Assembly (NCBI RefSeq): GCF_041381155.1
Contig: NC_091146.1
Span: 124,001 to 188,000, forward strand
DNA length: 64,000 bases
Direction: 5' to 3'
Source of the DNA: Argopecten irradians
Taxonomy: Eukaryota > Mollusca > Bivalvia > Pectinida > Pectinidae
The notes under the pieces are model-generated. The model had not been told where the DNA came from. It saw nothing but the letters and a program-made list of their open reading frames with translations, and ran no database searches. A program made the position numbers and the translations under genes. Positions 9,647 to 21,720 of the stretch are shown one piece after another (positions within the stretch are counted from its first letter, which is position 1; the number at the start of each line of letters is the position of its first letter).

Positions 9647-11055
9647 AGGTCATCTGACCCAAAGGGTCAGGATGACCTATAGTCATCATGCACCGTCCAT
9701 CGTCGTCCGCCGTGCGTAAACTTTTTCATTCAAACAACTTCTTCTCAATAACCGTCCGTTTACGCACGGCGTAAACTTTTCATTCAAACAACTTCTTCTC
9801 AATAACCGTAAGGCCCAAAGTACTCATATTTGGCCTGTAGCATACTTGGATGAAGGGCTATCAAAGTTGTGAAAATAAATGACCTTGACCTACTTTCAAG
9901 GTCACAGGGGTCAAATAGGCTAAAATCTTTGAACGACTTCTTCTAACTAACCGAAAGGTCCAGGGTACTCATATTTGGCCTGTAGCATGCTGGGATGAAG
10001 GGCTACCAAAGTTGTGAAACTTAATGACCTTGACTTATTGGCCCTGCAGGTAGGGCGTTAGAATTGTACCTGCTGTCCCTATTGCATGATCGTAAAAGGC
10101 GACTAAATTTAGGATCTTATCTTTTCTCTTCTTCCTAACTGACTTTATCTTTCCTAATGCTTCCCTTGGCACCGCCTCACTTTTGGCCTTTAGTTGAGCG
10201 TTCGCCCCTGTGAGGAAGGCTCTGGGTTCTGTCCCCTGGCCGACACACCAAAGTCTATAAAAGTGGTAGTTTCTGCTCCTGCTTAGCGTTAACCATACAG
10301 GGAGTGGGGCGACTGGTTCGCCCGTTGTCAGTATAATGTGACCGGGTGGGGTGTGTTGCTTGGTGTCTTCGGCGGCATGCTTCAGTGATATAGCACTATA
10401 AAAGGGCAACAGTTCCACTATACAAGAAGACACAACATGAATATACCGCAGTCTCCCACAACATGCACCTCGCACAACATGCACGCAACACACCGCATAC
10501 ATGGGAGGCCGTCCTTACATGACCATTGCTGTTAATAGGACGTTAATTAATCAAACAAACAAACAAACATTATTGTCAAGGTCACAGGGGTCAAATAGGC
10601 TAAAATCTTTGAACGACTTCTTCTAACTAACCGAAAGGTCCAGGGTACTCATATTTGGCCTGTAGCATGCTTGGATGAAGGGCTACCAACGTTGTGAAAC
10701 TTAATGACCTTGACTTATTGTCAAGGTCACAGGGGTCAAATAGGCTAAAATCTTTGAACGACTTCTTCTAACTAACCGAAATATCCAGGGTACTCATATT
10801 TGGCCTGTAGCATGCTGGGATGAAGGACTACCTAAGTTGTGAAATTAATGACCTTGACCTACTTTTAAGGTCACAGGGGTCAAATAGGCTAAAATCTTTG
10901 AACGACTTCTTCTAACTAACCAAAGGGTCCAGGGTACTCATATTTGGCCTGTAGCATGATGGGATGAAGGGCTACAAGAGTTGTGAAAATTAATGACCTT
11001 GACGTACTGTCAAGGTCACTGGAGGTCAAAATAGGCTAAAATCTTTGAACGTCTG
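9647..11055 (+). mobile_element. Hairpin-ended element, GGTCATCTGAC subfamily, with ~143-bp units
   Basis: Starts with a T-run and the fold-back AGGTCATCTGACCC-AAA-GGGTCAGGATGACCT (9647-9678), then a GTCCGCCGTGCGTAA block and tandem units of about 143 bp (CAAGGTCACAGGGGTCAAAT, CTTCTTCTAACTAACCGAAA). The array is split by a retroposon at 10041-10569. The matching 3' end (GTCAGATGACC plus the GGCCC hairpin) is not seen at the end of this array; DNA of another family follows. Relatives lie at 59619-59888 (5' end) and 61765-62397 (3' end). Confidence 0.75.
10041..10569 (+). mobile_element. Full-length ~530-bp retroposon with target duplication
   Basis: Runs from GCCCTGCAGGTAGGGCGTTA to a tail GCTGTTAATAGGACGTTAAT followed by (CAAA)n. 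TTATTG flanks both sides (10035-10040 and 10570-10575), and removing the insertion restores the ~143-bp repeat unit of its host. A GGTTCTGTCCCC box resembling a pol III B box lies about 200 bp in, next to TGAGCGTTCGCCCC. It encodes no conserved protein; the 155-codon reverse frame is spurious. I regard it as a SINE-like retroposon moved by a LINE. Confidence 0.8.
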
Positions 11056-12420
11056 AAAGTATTCAAAATGGCAAAGTAAATGCCCGCGAAAGTTTAAAAA
11101 CGATTTAATTTACAACACAACTTTGACCGTCTAATTTCAGATGATTTATCCATGTTGTTCTTTGAAATATTGAGATAAGTAACGAGACTTAGATTATGCA
11201 ATAACCTAACTCATCTTGCATTGTACTTACATAAAGGTGGTTTTATTTAGATGCACATTAACCTGTAAATCTAAACCTACGTTTTTAATTACGCCCGCCA
11301 AAAGTAGTGACACACGTAAGATTTGAGACAATTTTTTTGTGTTCATCTTTGGTCAACTTATTGTCGGAACAACAAGTGATTTTTAATTATATCTCATTGA
11401 TTTATTCAATCGCAAAAAGTCTGGCAAGACTTGGTGCCTGAGCAAAAAGGCATTTTTTTTGTATGAAGTGGAAATCCTCCCATGATGGTGCCCGATATTT
11501 TGTCCCGCCACAATTTTGACCTGAATAAACCCTGATCTCGATGATATTGGCTTTTTTATTTTTTTTTCGGTTAAATCTTGTTGGTTGTGAGCTAGAGTGC
11601 TAATTTTTTGTACAAAGATAGACAATTGCAAGCTGCACCACGAATCCTAGTCACATTTGCGAAAATTTCAAAAATGGCCGATATTTTGACCGACAAAGAT
11701 TTTTGTGAAAAATGCTTTTTTGTGAGCTAGAGCGCTAATTTTTTGTACAACGATAGATGGTAAAAAAATGATGACAATTCCACAAAGTCCGGGTTGCATA
11801 ACTTTAAAAATGGCCAAAATTCGGCTCCGTAAAGTTCGTCACGTATGAGACGCGTCTCTGCACATCACTTTGCCGGCTTTCTGTTTAAAGAGGTTTTTGA
11901 TATATCACTCTGATGTTTTTGCATATTTGTAGTCGGTATAAAAGTCTACAACACTGCCAATTTTCAGGGGCATATCTTTCAAAAATGGCTGAGTTATTTT
12001 CCCGCCAAATATGACAGAATCTTAATAAGTCGGTTTTGCCGCTTAAAAAGGTTTCCGACTTCCGGTACAAAGCGGTTTAAAGTTATGGTTATGATTTTTT
12101 GTACATTTATTGTCCGTAATATGATCTACAAAATGGCGGATTTTCAGGTGCGAAGTATTCAAAATGGCAAAGTAAATGCCCGCGAAAGTTTAAAACGAAT
12201 TTAATTTACAACACAACTTTGACCGTCTAATTTCAGACGATTTATCCAAGTTGTTTTGAAATATTGATACGATTTTTTGCATAACCGTACACACGTGCAT
12301 GTACTACATAATGGTGGTTTTATAGATGCACATAACTGTAAATTAACCTAAGTTTTTACCCGCCAAAAGTTGGACACGGTAAGATTTGAAACATTTTTGT
12401 GCGTTCAACTTTGGCCACTT
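11056..12420. repeat. Interspersed repeat block with internal direct duplication
   Basis: Contains AAGTATTCAAAATGGCAAAG and following ~150 bp twice (about 11062 and 12157). Its middle, about 11390-12009, is repeated at 16058-16647. Recurrent phrases are GAGCTAGAGCGCTAATTTTT and CAAAAATGGC with CCGCCA. It reads like the 'arm' part of a tandem-array element. No coding sequence. Confidence 0.7.
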
Positions 12421-15400
12421 CCGGTACAAAGTGGTCATGTTTCGTTCGTCGTCGTGCGCCGTGCGTCGTGCGTAAGAACTATTTTATACAAAAGCCTACT
12501 CCTCCTTAACCCTTGAGCGATTACATCCATATTTGGGTGTGAAACATCATTGGGGAAGGGCAATCATATTTTATATAAATGAGCCTGGTCCCAACCCCTT
12601 GGGGCTGAGGGGTGGGGCCCCAAAAGGGCAAATTTTCTTAATTTTAGCTTTAAAATCCTACTCCTCCTTCATCCTTGAATGGATTTCATCCATAATTTGG
12701 TGTGAAACATCATTGGGGATGGACAATCATATTTTATTATAAATGAGCCTTGTCCGACCCCTAGGGGCTGAGGGGTGGGGCCCAAAAGAGAGCAAATTTT
12801 CTTAATTTAAGCTTTAAAATCCTACTCCTCTGTCATCCTTGGATGGATTTCATCCATATTTGGTGTGAAACATCATTGGGAAGGACATTCATATTTTATA
12901 TAAATGAGTCTGGTCTGACCCTAGGGGCTGAGGGATGGGGCCCCAAAAAAGGGCAAATTTTCTTAATTTAAGCTTTAAAATCCATACTCCTCCTTCATCC
13001 TTGAATGGATTTCATCTATATTTGGTGTAAAACATCGTTGGGGAAGGACAATCATATTTTATATAAATGAGCCTGGTCCGACCCCTTGGGGCTGAGGGGT
13101 GGGGCCCCAAAAGGGCAAATTTTCTTAATTTTAGCTTTAAAATCCTACTCCTCCTTCATCCTTGGATGGATTTCATCCATATTTGGTGTGTAAACATCAT
13201 TGGGGATGGACAATCATATTTTATATAAATGAGCCTTGTCCGACCCCTAGAGGCTGAGGGGTGGGGCCCCAAAAGGGCAAAATTTTCTTAATTTAAGCTT
13301 TAAAATCCTACTCCTCCTTTCATCCTTGGATGGATTTCATCCATATTTGCGTGTGTAAATAATCATTGGGGATGGACATTCATATTTTTATATAAATCGA
13401 GCCTGTTCGACCCCTAGGGGCTGAGGGGTGGGGGGGCCCATAAAAAAAGGGCAAATTTTCTTAATTTAAAAGCTTTAAAATTTTTGCCTTACTCAATCCT
13501 TCATTCATCCTTGTGATGGATTTCATTTTTAATTTGGTGGTAAAATATCATTGGTGGGAAGGACATTTCATATTTTATATATATGAGCCTGGTTCGAAAC
13601 CCTAATGGGCTGAGGGGTGGCGGACCACGAAAAAAGGCATATTTTTCTTAATTTGAGCATTAAAAATCCTACTACTCCTACTCCTCTTCAATCCTGGAAA
13701 GGAATTTCATCTAATATATTAGGTATGACCAAACTGAACATTGGGGAGGAAGGACAAACACTAAATATTATAAATAGAGCCTTGTCCCGAACCCCTAGGG
13801 GCTGTGGGTGGGAGCCCCGAAAAGAAAGGCAAATTTTCTTACTTACATCTTTAAATTCCTTCTATCTCCTTCATCCTTTGATGGTTATCCACTCCATATA
13901 TGGAGTGAAACACTCATTGGGAATTGACATTCATATTTTATTAAAATGTCAGTCTGGTACACGCCCCCAAGGGGCTGAGGTTGTGGTGCGCCCCCAAAAG
14001 GGCAAATTTTCTTAATTAATAAGCTTTAAAATCATACTCCTCTTTCATCCTTGGATGGATATTCATCCATTTATTGGTGTGAAACATCCGTTGGGGAAGG
14101 ACTATTCAATATTTTATTTAAATGAGTCTGGTCCGACCCCTAGGGGCTGAGGATTGGGGCCAAAAAAGGGCAAATTTTCTTAATTTAAGCTTTAAAAATC
14201 CTACACCTCCTTCATCCTTGGATGGATTTCATCTATATTTTGGTGTAAAACATCGTTGGGGAAGGACAATCATATTTATATAAATGAGCCTGGTCCGAAC
14301 CCCTTGGGGCTGAGGGGTGGGGCCCCAAAAGGGCAAATTTTCTTAATTTTAGCTTTAAAATCCTACTCCTCCTTCATCCTTGGATGGATTTCATCCATAT
14401 TTGGTGTGTAACATCATTGGGGATGGACAATCATATTTTATATAAATGAGCCTTGTCCGACCCCTAGAGGCTGAGGGGTGGGGCCCCAAAAGGGCAAATT
14501 TTCTTAATTTAAGCTTTAAAAATCCTACTCCTCTTTCATCCTTGGATGGATTTCATCCATATTTGGTGTGAAATATCATTAGGGAAGAACATTCATATTT
14601 TATATAAATGAGCCTGGTCCGAGCCCTAGGGGCTGAGGGATGGGCCCAAAAAAGGGCAAATTTTCTTAATTTTAGCTTTAAAATCCTACTCCTCCTTCAT
14701 CCTTGAATGGATTTCATCTATATTTGGTGTAAAATATCATTGGGGGAAGGACAATCATATTTTATATAAATGAGCCTGGTCCGAACCCTAGGGGCTGAGG
14801 GGTGGGGCCCCGAAAAGGCAAATTTTCTTAATTTTAGCTTTAAAATCCTACTTCTCCTTCATCCTTGGATGGATTTCATCCATATTTGGTGTGAAACATC
14901 GTTGGGGAAGGACAATCATATTTTTATATAAATGAGCCTGGTGACCCCTAGGGGCAGAGGGGCGGGGCTCCAAAAGAGGAAATCTTCTTAATTTAAGCTT
15001 TAAATCCTTACTTCTCCTTCATCCTTGAATGGATTTCATCCTCATATTTGGTGTGTAACATCATTGGGGAAGGACAATCATATTTTATATAAATGAGCCT
15101 GGTCCGACCCCTAGGGGCAGAGGGGCGGGGCTCCAAAAGGGGAAATTTTCTTAATTTAAGCTTTAAAATCCTACTCCTCCTTCATCCTTGAATGGATTTC
15201 ATCCACATTTGGTGTGAAATATCAGTGGGGAAGGACAATCATATTTTATATAAATGAAATAGATCCGACCACTATGGGCAGAGGGGCATGGCTCCAAAAG
15301 GTCAAATTTTCTTAATTTAAGCTAGATCCTACTCCTCCTTCATCCTTGGATGGATTTCATCCATATTTGGTGTGAAACATCATTGGGGAAGGAAAATCAT

Positions 15401-16052
15401 ATTTTATATAAATGAGCCTGGTCCGACCCCTAGGGGCAGAGGGACGGGGCCTAAAAAGGGGAAATTTTTCTTAATTTAAGCTTTAAAATCCTACTAGTCC
15501 TTCATCCCTTTGATGGATTTCATCCATTATTTGGTGTGAAAACATCATTGGGGAAGGACAATCGTATTTTAATATATATGAGTCTGGTCCGACCCCTAGG
15601 GGCTGAGGTGTGGGGCCCCAAAAAGGCAAATTTTCTTAAATTTAGCTGGCCCACTTCCTGTTGTTCAGATTTCGGTCTCCAAATCTCAAGGAAAATTGGT
15701 CTATAGGGGTTTTAATTGATTCTGAAGGGGAACTTAAGGTGAGGACAATCATATTTTATAAAAGGACTTGAGCTAAGACCCAATGGGGATAGTTATGGCG
15801 GATGTCCAAATTGGAAGCTTGCTGAAATTTGGCTTTAGAATCCGTAAAATGGGTTACAACCAATATATGGATGAAGGGCTACCAAGTATTTGTTTCAACG
15901 AATGACATTTAATCTATTTTCAGAAACTGTACATATTCAACTAAGGAGTTCCTTGTATTGTTTATATTAATCGTTAAAAAACAATACTTTATACTGTGAC
16001 TTTGTTGTTTTGTGCAATGAGTCAGATTGACCGTTAAGTGCCCATGGGCCTC
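12421..16052 (+). mobile_element. Long tandem-array element with hairpin 3' end
   Basis: A 5' GGCCACTT...AAGTGGTC fold-back followed by a CGTCGTGCGCC-type run (12414-12475) leads into about 19 degenerate units of roughly 160-175 bp from ~12490 to ~15640. Each unit holds CTCCTCCTTCATCCTTGGAT, AATCATATTTTATATAAATG and ACCCCTAGGGGCTGAGGGGT. Units in the middle (13400-14050) carry many insertions, the outer ones few. After ~400 bp of single-copy arm the element ends GACCGTTAAGTGCCCATGGG-CCTCTTGTT. It shares only the 3' end with the other hairpin-ended families. Confidence 0.7.
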
Positions 16053-16057
16053 TTGTT

Positions 16058-16647
16058 ATATATCGCTTTGATTTTTCAATCGCAAAAAGTCTGGAAAATG
16101 CCTGACAATATGGCGTTTTTATGAAGTGGAAACCTCCCATAATGGCCGAGATTTTGCCCGCCAAATTTGACACGATTTATCAAGTTCCGTGTTAGGGCTA
16201 TTTTTTCGGTAAATCTTGTTGTGAGCTAGAGCGCTAATTTTTTGTACAAAGATAGACAATTGCAAGCTGCACCACGAATCCTAGTCACATTTGCGAAAAT
16301 TTCAAAAATGGCCGATATTTTGACCGACAAAGATTTTTGTGAAAAATGCTTTTGTGAGCTAGAGCGCTAATTTTTTGTACAACGATAGATGGTAAAAAAT
16401 GATTGACAATTCCACAAAGTCCGCGTTGCATAACTTTAAAAATGGCCAAAATATGGCTCCGTAAAGTTCGTCACGTATGAGACGCGTCTCTGCACATCAC
16501 TTTGCCGGCTTCCTGTTTAAAGGGGTTTTGATATATCACTCTGATGTTTTGCATATTTGTAGTCGGCATAAAAGTCTACAACACTGCCAATTTTCAGGGG
16601 CATATCTTTCAAAATGGCTGAGTATTTTCCCGCCAAATATGACAGAA
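16058..16647 (+). repeat. Second copy of the 11390-12009 repeat segment
   Basis: CAATCGCAAAAAGTCTGG, GAGCTAGAGCGCTAATTTTT and the stretch to CGCCAAATATGACAGAA match 11390-12009 closely. The match stops abruptly at 16647, exactly where the 7.64-kb duplicated module begins, so this is a breakpoint. Confidence 0.8.
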
Positions 16648-16649
16648 AG

Positions 16650-18290
16650 ACCGTAACAACTACAGCACCAACCTCAACAACAGTCTCAGCAACAATACCT
16701 AGCACTGTTGGAAATGCTTGTTTGTTTTGTTTGTTTTTGTTTGTTTTATTAACGTCCTATTAACAGCTATGGTCATGTAAGGACGGCCTCCCATGTATGC
16801 GCTGTGTTGCGTGTATGTTGTGCGAGGTGCGTGTTTTCGGGAGACTGCGGTATATATTCATGTTGTGTCTTCTTGTATAGTGGAACTGTTGCCCTTTTTA
16901 TAGTGCTATATCACTGGAGCATGCCGCCAAAGACACCAAGCAACACACCCCACCCGGTCACATTATACTGACAACGGGCGAACCAGTCGTCCCACTCCCT
17001 GTATGCTGAGCGCTAAGCAGGAGCAGAAACTACCACTTTTATAGACTTTGGTGTGTCTCGGCCAGGGGACACAACTCAGAGCCTTCCTCACAGGGGCGAA
17101 CGCTCAACTCAAGGCCAAAAGTGAGGCGGTGCCAAGGGAGGCATTAGGAAGGATAAAGTCAGTTAGGAACAATAGAAAAGATAAGATCCTAAATTTAGTT
17201 GCCTGTTACGATCATGCAATAAGGGCAGCAGGTACAATTCTTACGCCCTACCTGCAGGGTCTGTTGTAAATGCATCCATAGGAGTTTCAACAAATGTTTC
17301 GGAAGCAAATTTTCCATCAACAGCCAACATTGCTGCTGAACTACTGAGACAAATAGAGGCAAAAGGCTATGTGACAATGCCCACAACTCCAAATGCTGGA
17401 CATATGAATGTAATCACTTCTCCTATGGACAGAGGCTCCAGTCTTGCAGAAAATGCTAGACTTCAACCTGCGGCAGCAACTGGAACTCCACCGATTCCGG
17501 CCACAAACATTGACTTTGTGCCTCACGTTACTACCACTAACATCGAATCTGTGCCACACGTTACTGCCACACACATCCAATCTGTGCCACACGTTACTGC
17601 CACACATTACTGAACTTATACGAATTTGGGACTTCCACATCCCAGGACCTGTTCCAGATCCTTCAGCAGGCTTGCAACAACCATTAATTAATAACTTTAG
17701 TGGTGAGAATGTGCATGTTGCTGTATTTCCCGACCTCTAGACATGCTTTTGGATGCAAAAATTAAAGGCAAAATATTGGCTAACGAGTTTATTGAATTTA
17801 GTGCTTTACTTCAAAAATCACCCGCCCATTATCAGTTTAAGATTCAGATTCAGGGCTCTGAATTAGCCATTGTCCCTCAACAAAAGTAATTTTCAATTAA
17901 ACATTTTTGTTTCAATTTATGTTCAGGCCCATCCTCAGGCTATTTCATCTTTGATCTTTTATGAAATACGCCGACATCATCCATACGCTGACATCATCCA
18001 AACGCTTAACAGAAGGTCGGGCATTGCTGCAGCTTTATATTATGATTCAAACTACAGACAATGGCATCAGATGTACCCTAATGCATGCTGGGGAATATGC
18101 ATTCTGAATTCTATTTGGAGGTCACAGCCATTGGTCTCCGCAATAGCTTTAAAACACAACAAAGCCAACAGCAGCCCTTTCTTGGCAAACCCAGCACAAT
18201 GCCCAAAGGTGTGTGCTGGCCATACAATAAGACAGGGCTTTGTCGTAAAGGCGGGCGATGCAAATTTACCCACGTCTGCTCCACTTGCGT
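16650..18290 (+). mobile_element. Fossil gag-like region of a DIRS/Ngaro-type retrotransposon
   Basis: The left part is Thr/Pro-rich. It is followed by a region with WDFHIPGPVPDPSAGL-like and LLDAKIKGKILANEFIEF-like words, then HPQAISSLIFYEIRRHHPYA, a YDSNYRQW word, and a CCCH-type finger (C-PYNKTGL-C-RKGGR-C-KFT-H) followed by CSTC. This order is typical of the gag-like ORF of tyrosine-recombinase retrotransposons. No reverse transcriptase, RNase H or recombinase follows. A retroposon (16718-17260) is inserted in it and a LINE tail follows it. It is broken, with about three breaks besides the insertion, and moderately old. An identical fossil lies in the second module. Confidence 0.65.
16718..17260 (-). 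mobile_element. Full-length retroposon inserted in the gag fossil
   Basis: The (GTTT)n tail lies at the left and the 5' end CCTGCAGGG at the right, so it points to the minus strand. Target duplications of 13 bp, CTGTTGGAAATGC (16705-16717) and CTGTTGTAAATGC (17261-17273), differ at one base, which implies some age since insertion. The same insertion with the same mismatch is present in the second module, so it predates the duplication. Confidence 0.85.
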
Positions 18291-18350
18291 TCTCTACCCA
18301 CCACTATTTGCCTCCCAGTCTTCCTCAGTTACTTGGAGGGTTTCTTTGTT

Positions 18351-18530
18351 GTTTGTTTGAGTTTTACGGCCCATCGACAAATAAGGTCATTTAGGGCCAA
18401 ACTACAAGTCATGCATTAATATCAGGATAAAAGATCAGGGTAAGAAAAGGCAGGTAATGACTAAAACACAGATTGTAAACGTTTATTTGATAAAAAAAGG
18501 TTTGCATGGAATAAAATAGTTTTGGCTTAA
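18351..18530 (-). mobile_element. LINE 3' tail fragment
   Basis: GTTTGTTTGAGTTTTACGGC, CCATCGACAAATAAGGTCAT and TTAGGGCCAAACTAC are the reverse complement of the 3' tail of the I-like LINE at 6040-6148. Only the untranslated tail is present. It immediately follows the gag fossil. Confidence 0.75.
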
Positions 18531-20329
18531 ACACATGTGAAAACTCATGCACACAGTTGATGAAACGATGAAATGTTGAGTTGATACGATGATATGATAT
18601 GATGAGAAAACGTTCATATTTTGTTTAAAATACCGATTTCTTTGAGATAATTAAAAATACGATTATGTCTCACGGCATGAAACAAAGTGTACATGTCGGA
18701 GACATCGTAGTACTTAGGCCATAGTTGTGTTTTTTTCTGTTTTGCGTCCGCGTGCGGGTAGGTGTTGTGCTGTTGTGAGGCAAAAACAAACACAAGTTAT
18801 TATTTTAAGATTTCGTTAAAAAGTCGACCGAAAATAAAAATTCCGGAAAAATGCCCATTTCCGGTTTCCAATTTAGTCAGTTGTGGCAAGCATCACACTA
18901 CTCTTGCTATCGCTAAAGCGCTGCAAGGACTAGGAGAAGACATCTGGCAATCGAGATGTGATGCAGGGTGTTTTCGATCTATGAAGGGATGGGGATGGCT
19001 GAAAAGTTGTCAAATTCGGTCGTATGTTTTTCGTTCATTCAGAATAATGAAACGATGATATATCCATATGCATTCCAAGTATGCAAACCAAACTTATTCG
19101 CAGGTTCATCTTTGGCCAGTGGCCAAGATACAATCTTTAATCTATTTACAAGATTTTAAGGAACAATAGCTGTTTCGGAAAAAAACTCTGATCAAATGTT
19201 TTCTTTTCTCGAAAAATGACTCGCCTGTTGAGGTAAACTTAGGAATAAATTTTTAGATGGGTTTGGTTTGTTTGGTGCGTACTTTGAGTTCTAACTTCCA
19301 GATTATAAAAAATGAAAGTTTTCAAAAATTAATGCCTTTGACATGATGTCGACGAGTGAAATTGTGATACTAGAATATCCCAATCCAAGTGAGTGTACCA
19401 GAGGCTAAGGTTATTTAAGGTTATATTATTAGAAATCTGCTGAAATACATTTGATATCAAACATATTGAATCATTTTATTGAGTCTTTTTTTTTAAAATA
19501 TAATATTAAAAATCCATGTCAATTCATTTGAGTGAACCAGAGACATCGCTGATTGAACACATGTACATGTATTTTTGCATTCTGATTCTTATAAATAGTA
19601 TAATAGACATATTTTTTTCCTTTGGTTGAATTAAATTTCCAAATATTAAATATCATGTTGTAGTTTTTTTTAACAAACTGTATGTCGATTATGCAATTGT
19701 GGTAGTACAGTTATGACAGATTGGGTTTATGAAAGTACATGTGTATGAATCGCAATGGTCAGTGCTGACTTGCAGAGAATACCAAAGCAGGATTAAGTCA
19801 AAGTTTAAAGAATTGTTTGTACTGTTGTGAGGGTGATGCATGTATCAAAACAGAAAACAAGTTTACAATACAATGCATAAATAGGCTATTATTATTTTTT
19901 TTAATAAAGGTTATTATATGGAGCAACAGCATTTAATTTTATAACAGACACCATGAAAAACATAATTTTCTCAGACTTCAATCTGATAATACCTTTAATA
20001 CTTTTGATGTTAAAATATGTCTGTTGCATTCAATTTTGTGATCCATACCAATGAATCAATGATAAGGAGATTATTTATGAAATATTGTCTATTCTATTCT
20101 ACCACTTGCAAGAACAAAACTGGTCAAAGTGTAAGCATCCCAGACAAAGCGTGGGCTCCGTGTTTTTTTGTTCGTGTTTGGTTTTTTTCCTTGCTGGCTG
20201 GTTGGTTTTTGAGAATCCAAAGGACGCAAAACAGAAAAAAAACACAACTATGGCCTTATCTCGTATGTGCTTAAAATCAATACAGTGCACTAAAATGTTC
20301 CACTGTCAGAGGAGAATCACATGCATGGC
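18531..20329. other. No assignable gene within module copy 1
   Basis: AT-rich. One stretch, 18890-19160, has a protein-like look in two overlapping plus frames (see findings) but no complete exon. The rest shows homopolymer T/A runs and no known repeat. Confidence 0.45.
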
Positions 20330-21232
20330 ATGTGGGAGGATCCTCCCCTCTCAATAGAGGGGAGGATATGGCCCATAGCTCCCTGGGGGGTGGGGCCCCG
20401 CCCCTCTGCCCCGAGGGGGTTGACCAGGACCAATGTAGTTATGATATTAAAATGTTATCTCAGGCTAATAATTCTAAACAAGTTTGACTCATTTCCTATG
20501 AAAATTGAGCAAAAAATGCTCATAAATGTGTTTTCCCTATATAAACTATAGTAAACTTGACCCCCTCCCCAGGGGGAAACGTGAGACCCCAGGGTCATAT
20601 AATTCACAATTTTTGAAAAGGACCTCAAGACCTTTCCATCTATGAAGAGTTTGTGATTCTACCATTTCCAGAATTTCAGAAGAAGATTTTTGAAGTTATA
20701 GCCTATTTGACCCCTTTTGACCCCGCCCCTAAGGCCCCTGGGGGTCAATCATGGAAAATTGGTTAATAGGATTCAATGGCCATCTCATACTGATAATTCT
20801 GACAATATTTGACTCATTTCCTATTACAATGATCAAATAATACTCAAAAATGTGTTTTCCTATATAAACTATAGTAAACTTAACCCCCTTCCCAAGGGGG
20901 AAACGTGAGACCCCAGGGTCATATAATTCACAATTTTTGTAAAGGACCTTAGGACCTTTCTATCTATGAAGAGTATTTAATTCCATCACATCCGTGAGTG
21001 GAGCAGAAGATTTTTGAAATTTTAGTAAATTTTACCCCTTTTGGCCCCTCCCATAGCTCCCTGGGGGTGGGGACCATATAATTCACAATTTTGATTGGCC
21101 TAATGCCTTAGAAGGTTTGTGCAAATTTTCATTAAAATTGCTTCAGCAGTTTTGGAGAAGTTGAAAATGTAAATTGTTTACGGACATACGACGGACAAAA
21201 GGCGATTAGAATAGGTCACTTGAGACGAAATG
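20330..21232 (-). mobile_element. Hairpin-ended element, ACCTGAGAC subfamily, incomplete
   Basis: On the minus strand it starts with a damaged fold-back (GTCTCAAGTGACCTATTCTA at 21211-21226), the GCCTTTTGTCC block and ATTTTCAACTTCTCCAAAAC. Two or three ~370-bp units follow, with GACCCC(A)GGGGTC words and ACTCATTTCCTAT. At the far end lies a separate perfect hairpin ATCCTCCCCTCT-CAAT-AGAGGGGAGGAT (20340-20367). The family's GGCCC 3' hairpin is absent, so the 3' end is lost. A complete relative is at 56868-57956. Confidence 0.65.
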
Positions 21233-21475
21233 TTGGGACGAAATATCGTTTACAATGGATGTGACAAGGTGTAGAAAATGTATCTTATATGAAGACCACG
21301 TGGTATAAAGGTCATCTGGACGTGACGGGATATTGTCAGATCTTTTACATAACGGAATGGTTATAAGGATCTGTATTGTATATACTGGGACGAAATGGCG
21401 ATTTCAAATGATCTAGCAAGATAATCAAAATGCATTTGATCTGTACACGTGGTATAAATGTCATCCGAACGAAGG
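21233..21475 (-). mobile_element. Fragments of the CAATCTGATT MITE family
   Basis: GGTGTAGAAAATGTATCTTA, GACCACGTGGTATAAAGGTC and GGTTATAAGGATCTGTATT match the right half of the element at 43267-43581. A second partial unit (GACGAAATGGCGATTTCAAA) follows. No intact pair of ends. Confidence 0.6.
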
Positions 21476-21564
21476 GTTAGAAACTGGTCTCGAGAAGAAG
21501 TACTAACCTATTTCTCGACTTGAAAACACAACCAACAATCAAATGATCTCGGGATCTGTATTTT

Positions 21565-21720
21565 AACTGAGCACATCTCTCGTACTCGGACATCAAATGT
21601 AACGGGGAAAGTATGGCTGTATTCGAACCCACAACCCCCGAACTGACATTCAGCTCTTTTAACACAACTATTAGACCAAATCGAGAACCGTCTCGCATAA
21701 ACAAAATGGTGAAAAGCTCG
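21565..21720 (-). mobile_element. tRNA-derived SINE fragment
   Basis: On the minus strand a box-A-like TGGTCTAATAGTTG (21665-21678) and a perfect box B, GGGTTCGAATAC (21619-21630), are spaced as in a tRNA-like pol III promoter. The part between them could fold as a degraded tRNA. Downstream it passes into GATCTGTATTTTAACTGAGC. It is not a functional tRNA gene: no acceptor pairing was found. The same unit is in the second module. Confidence 0.5.

Noticed and set aside
10035-10502. 155-codon minus-strand frame
   Set aside because: Lies wholly within a retroposon copy whose other copies do not keep the frame.
9647-16052. One single 6.4-kb element
   Set aside because: A 5' fold-back lies at 9647 and a 3' hairpin at 16052, but unit types change twice and a second 5' fold-back lies near 12414; at least two elements are nested or abutted.
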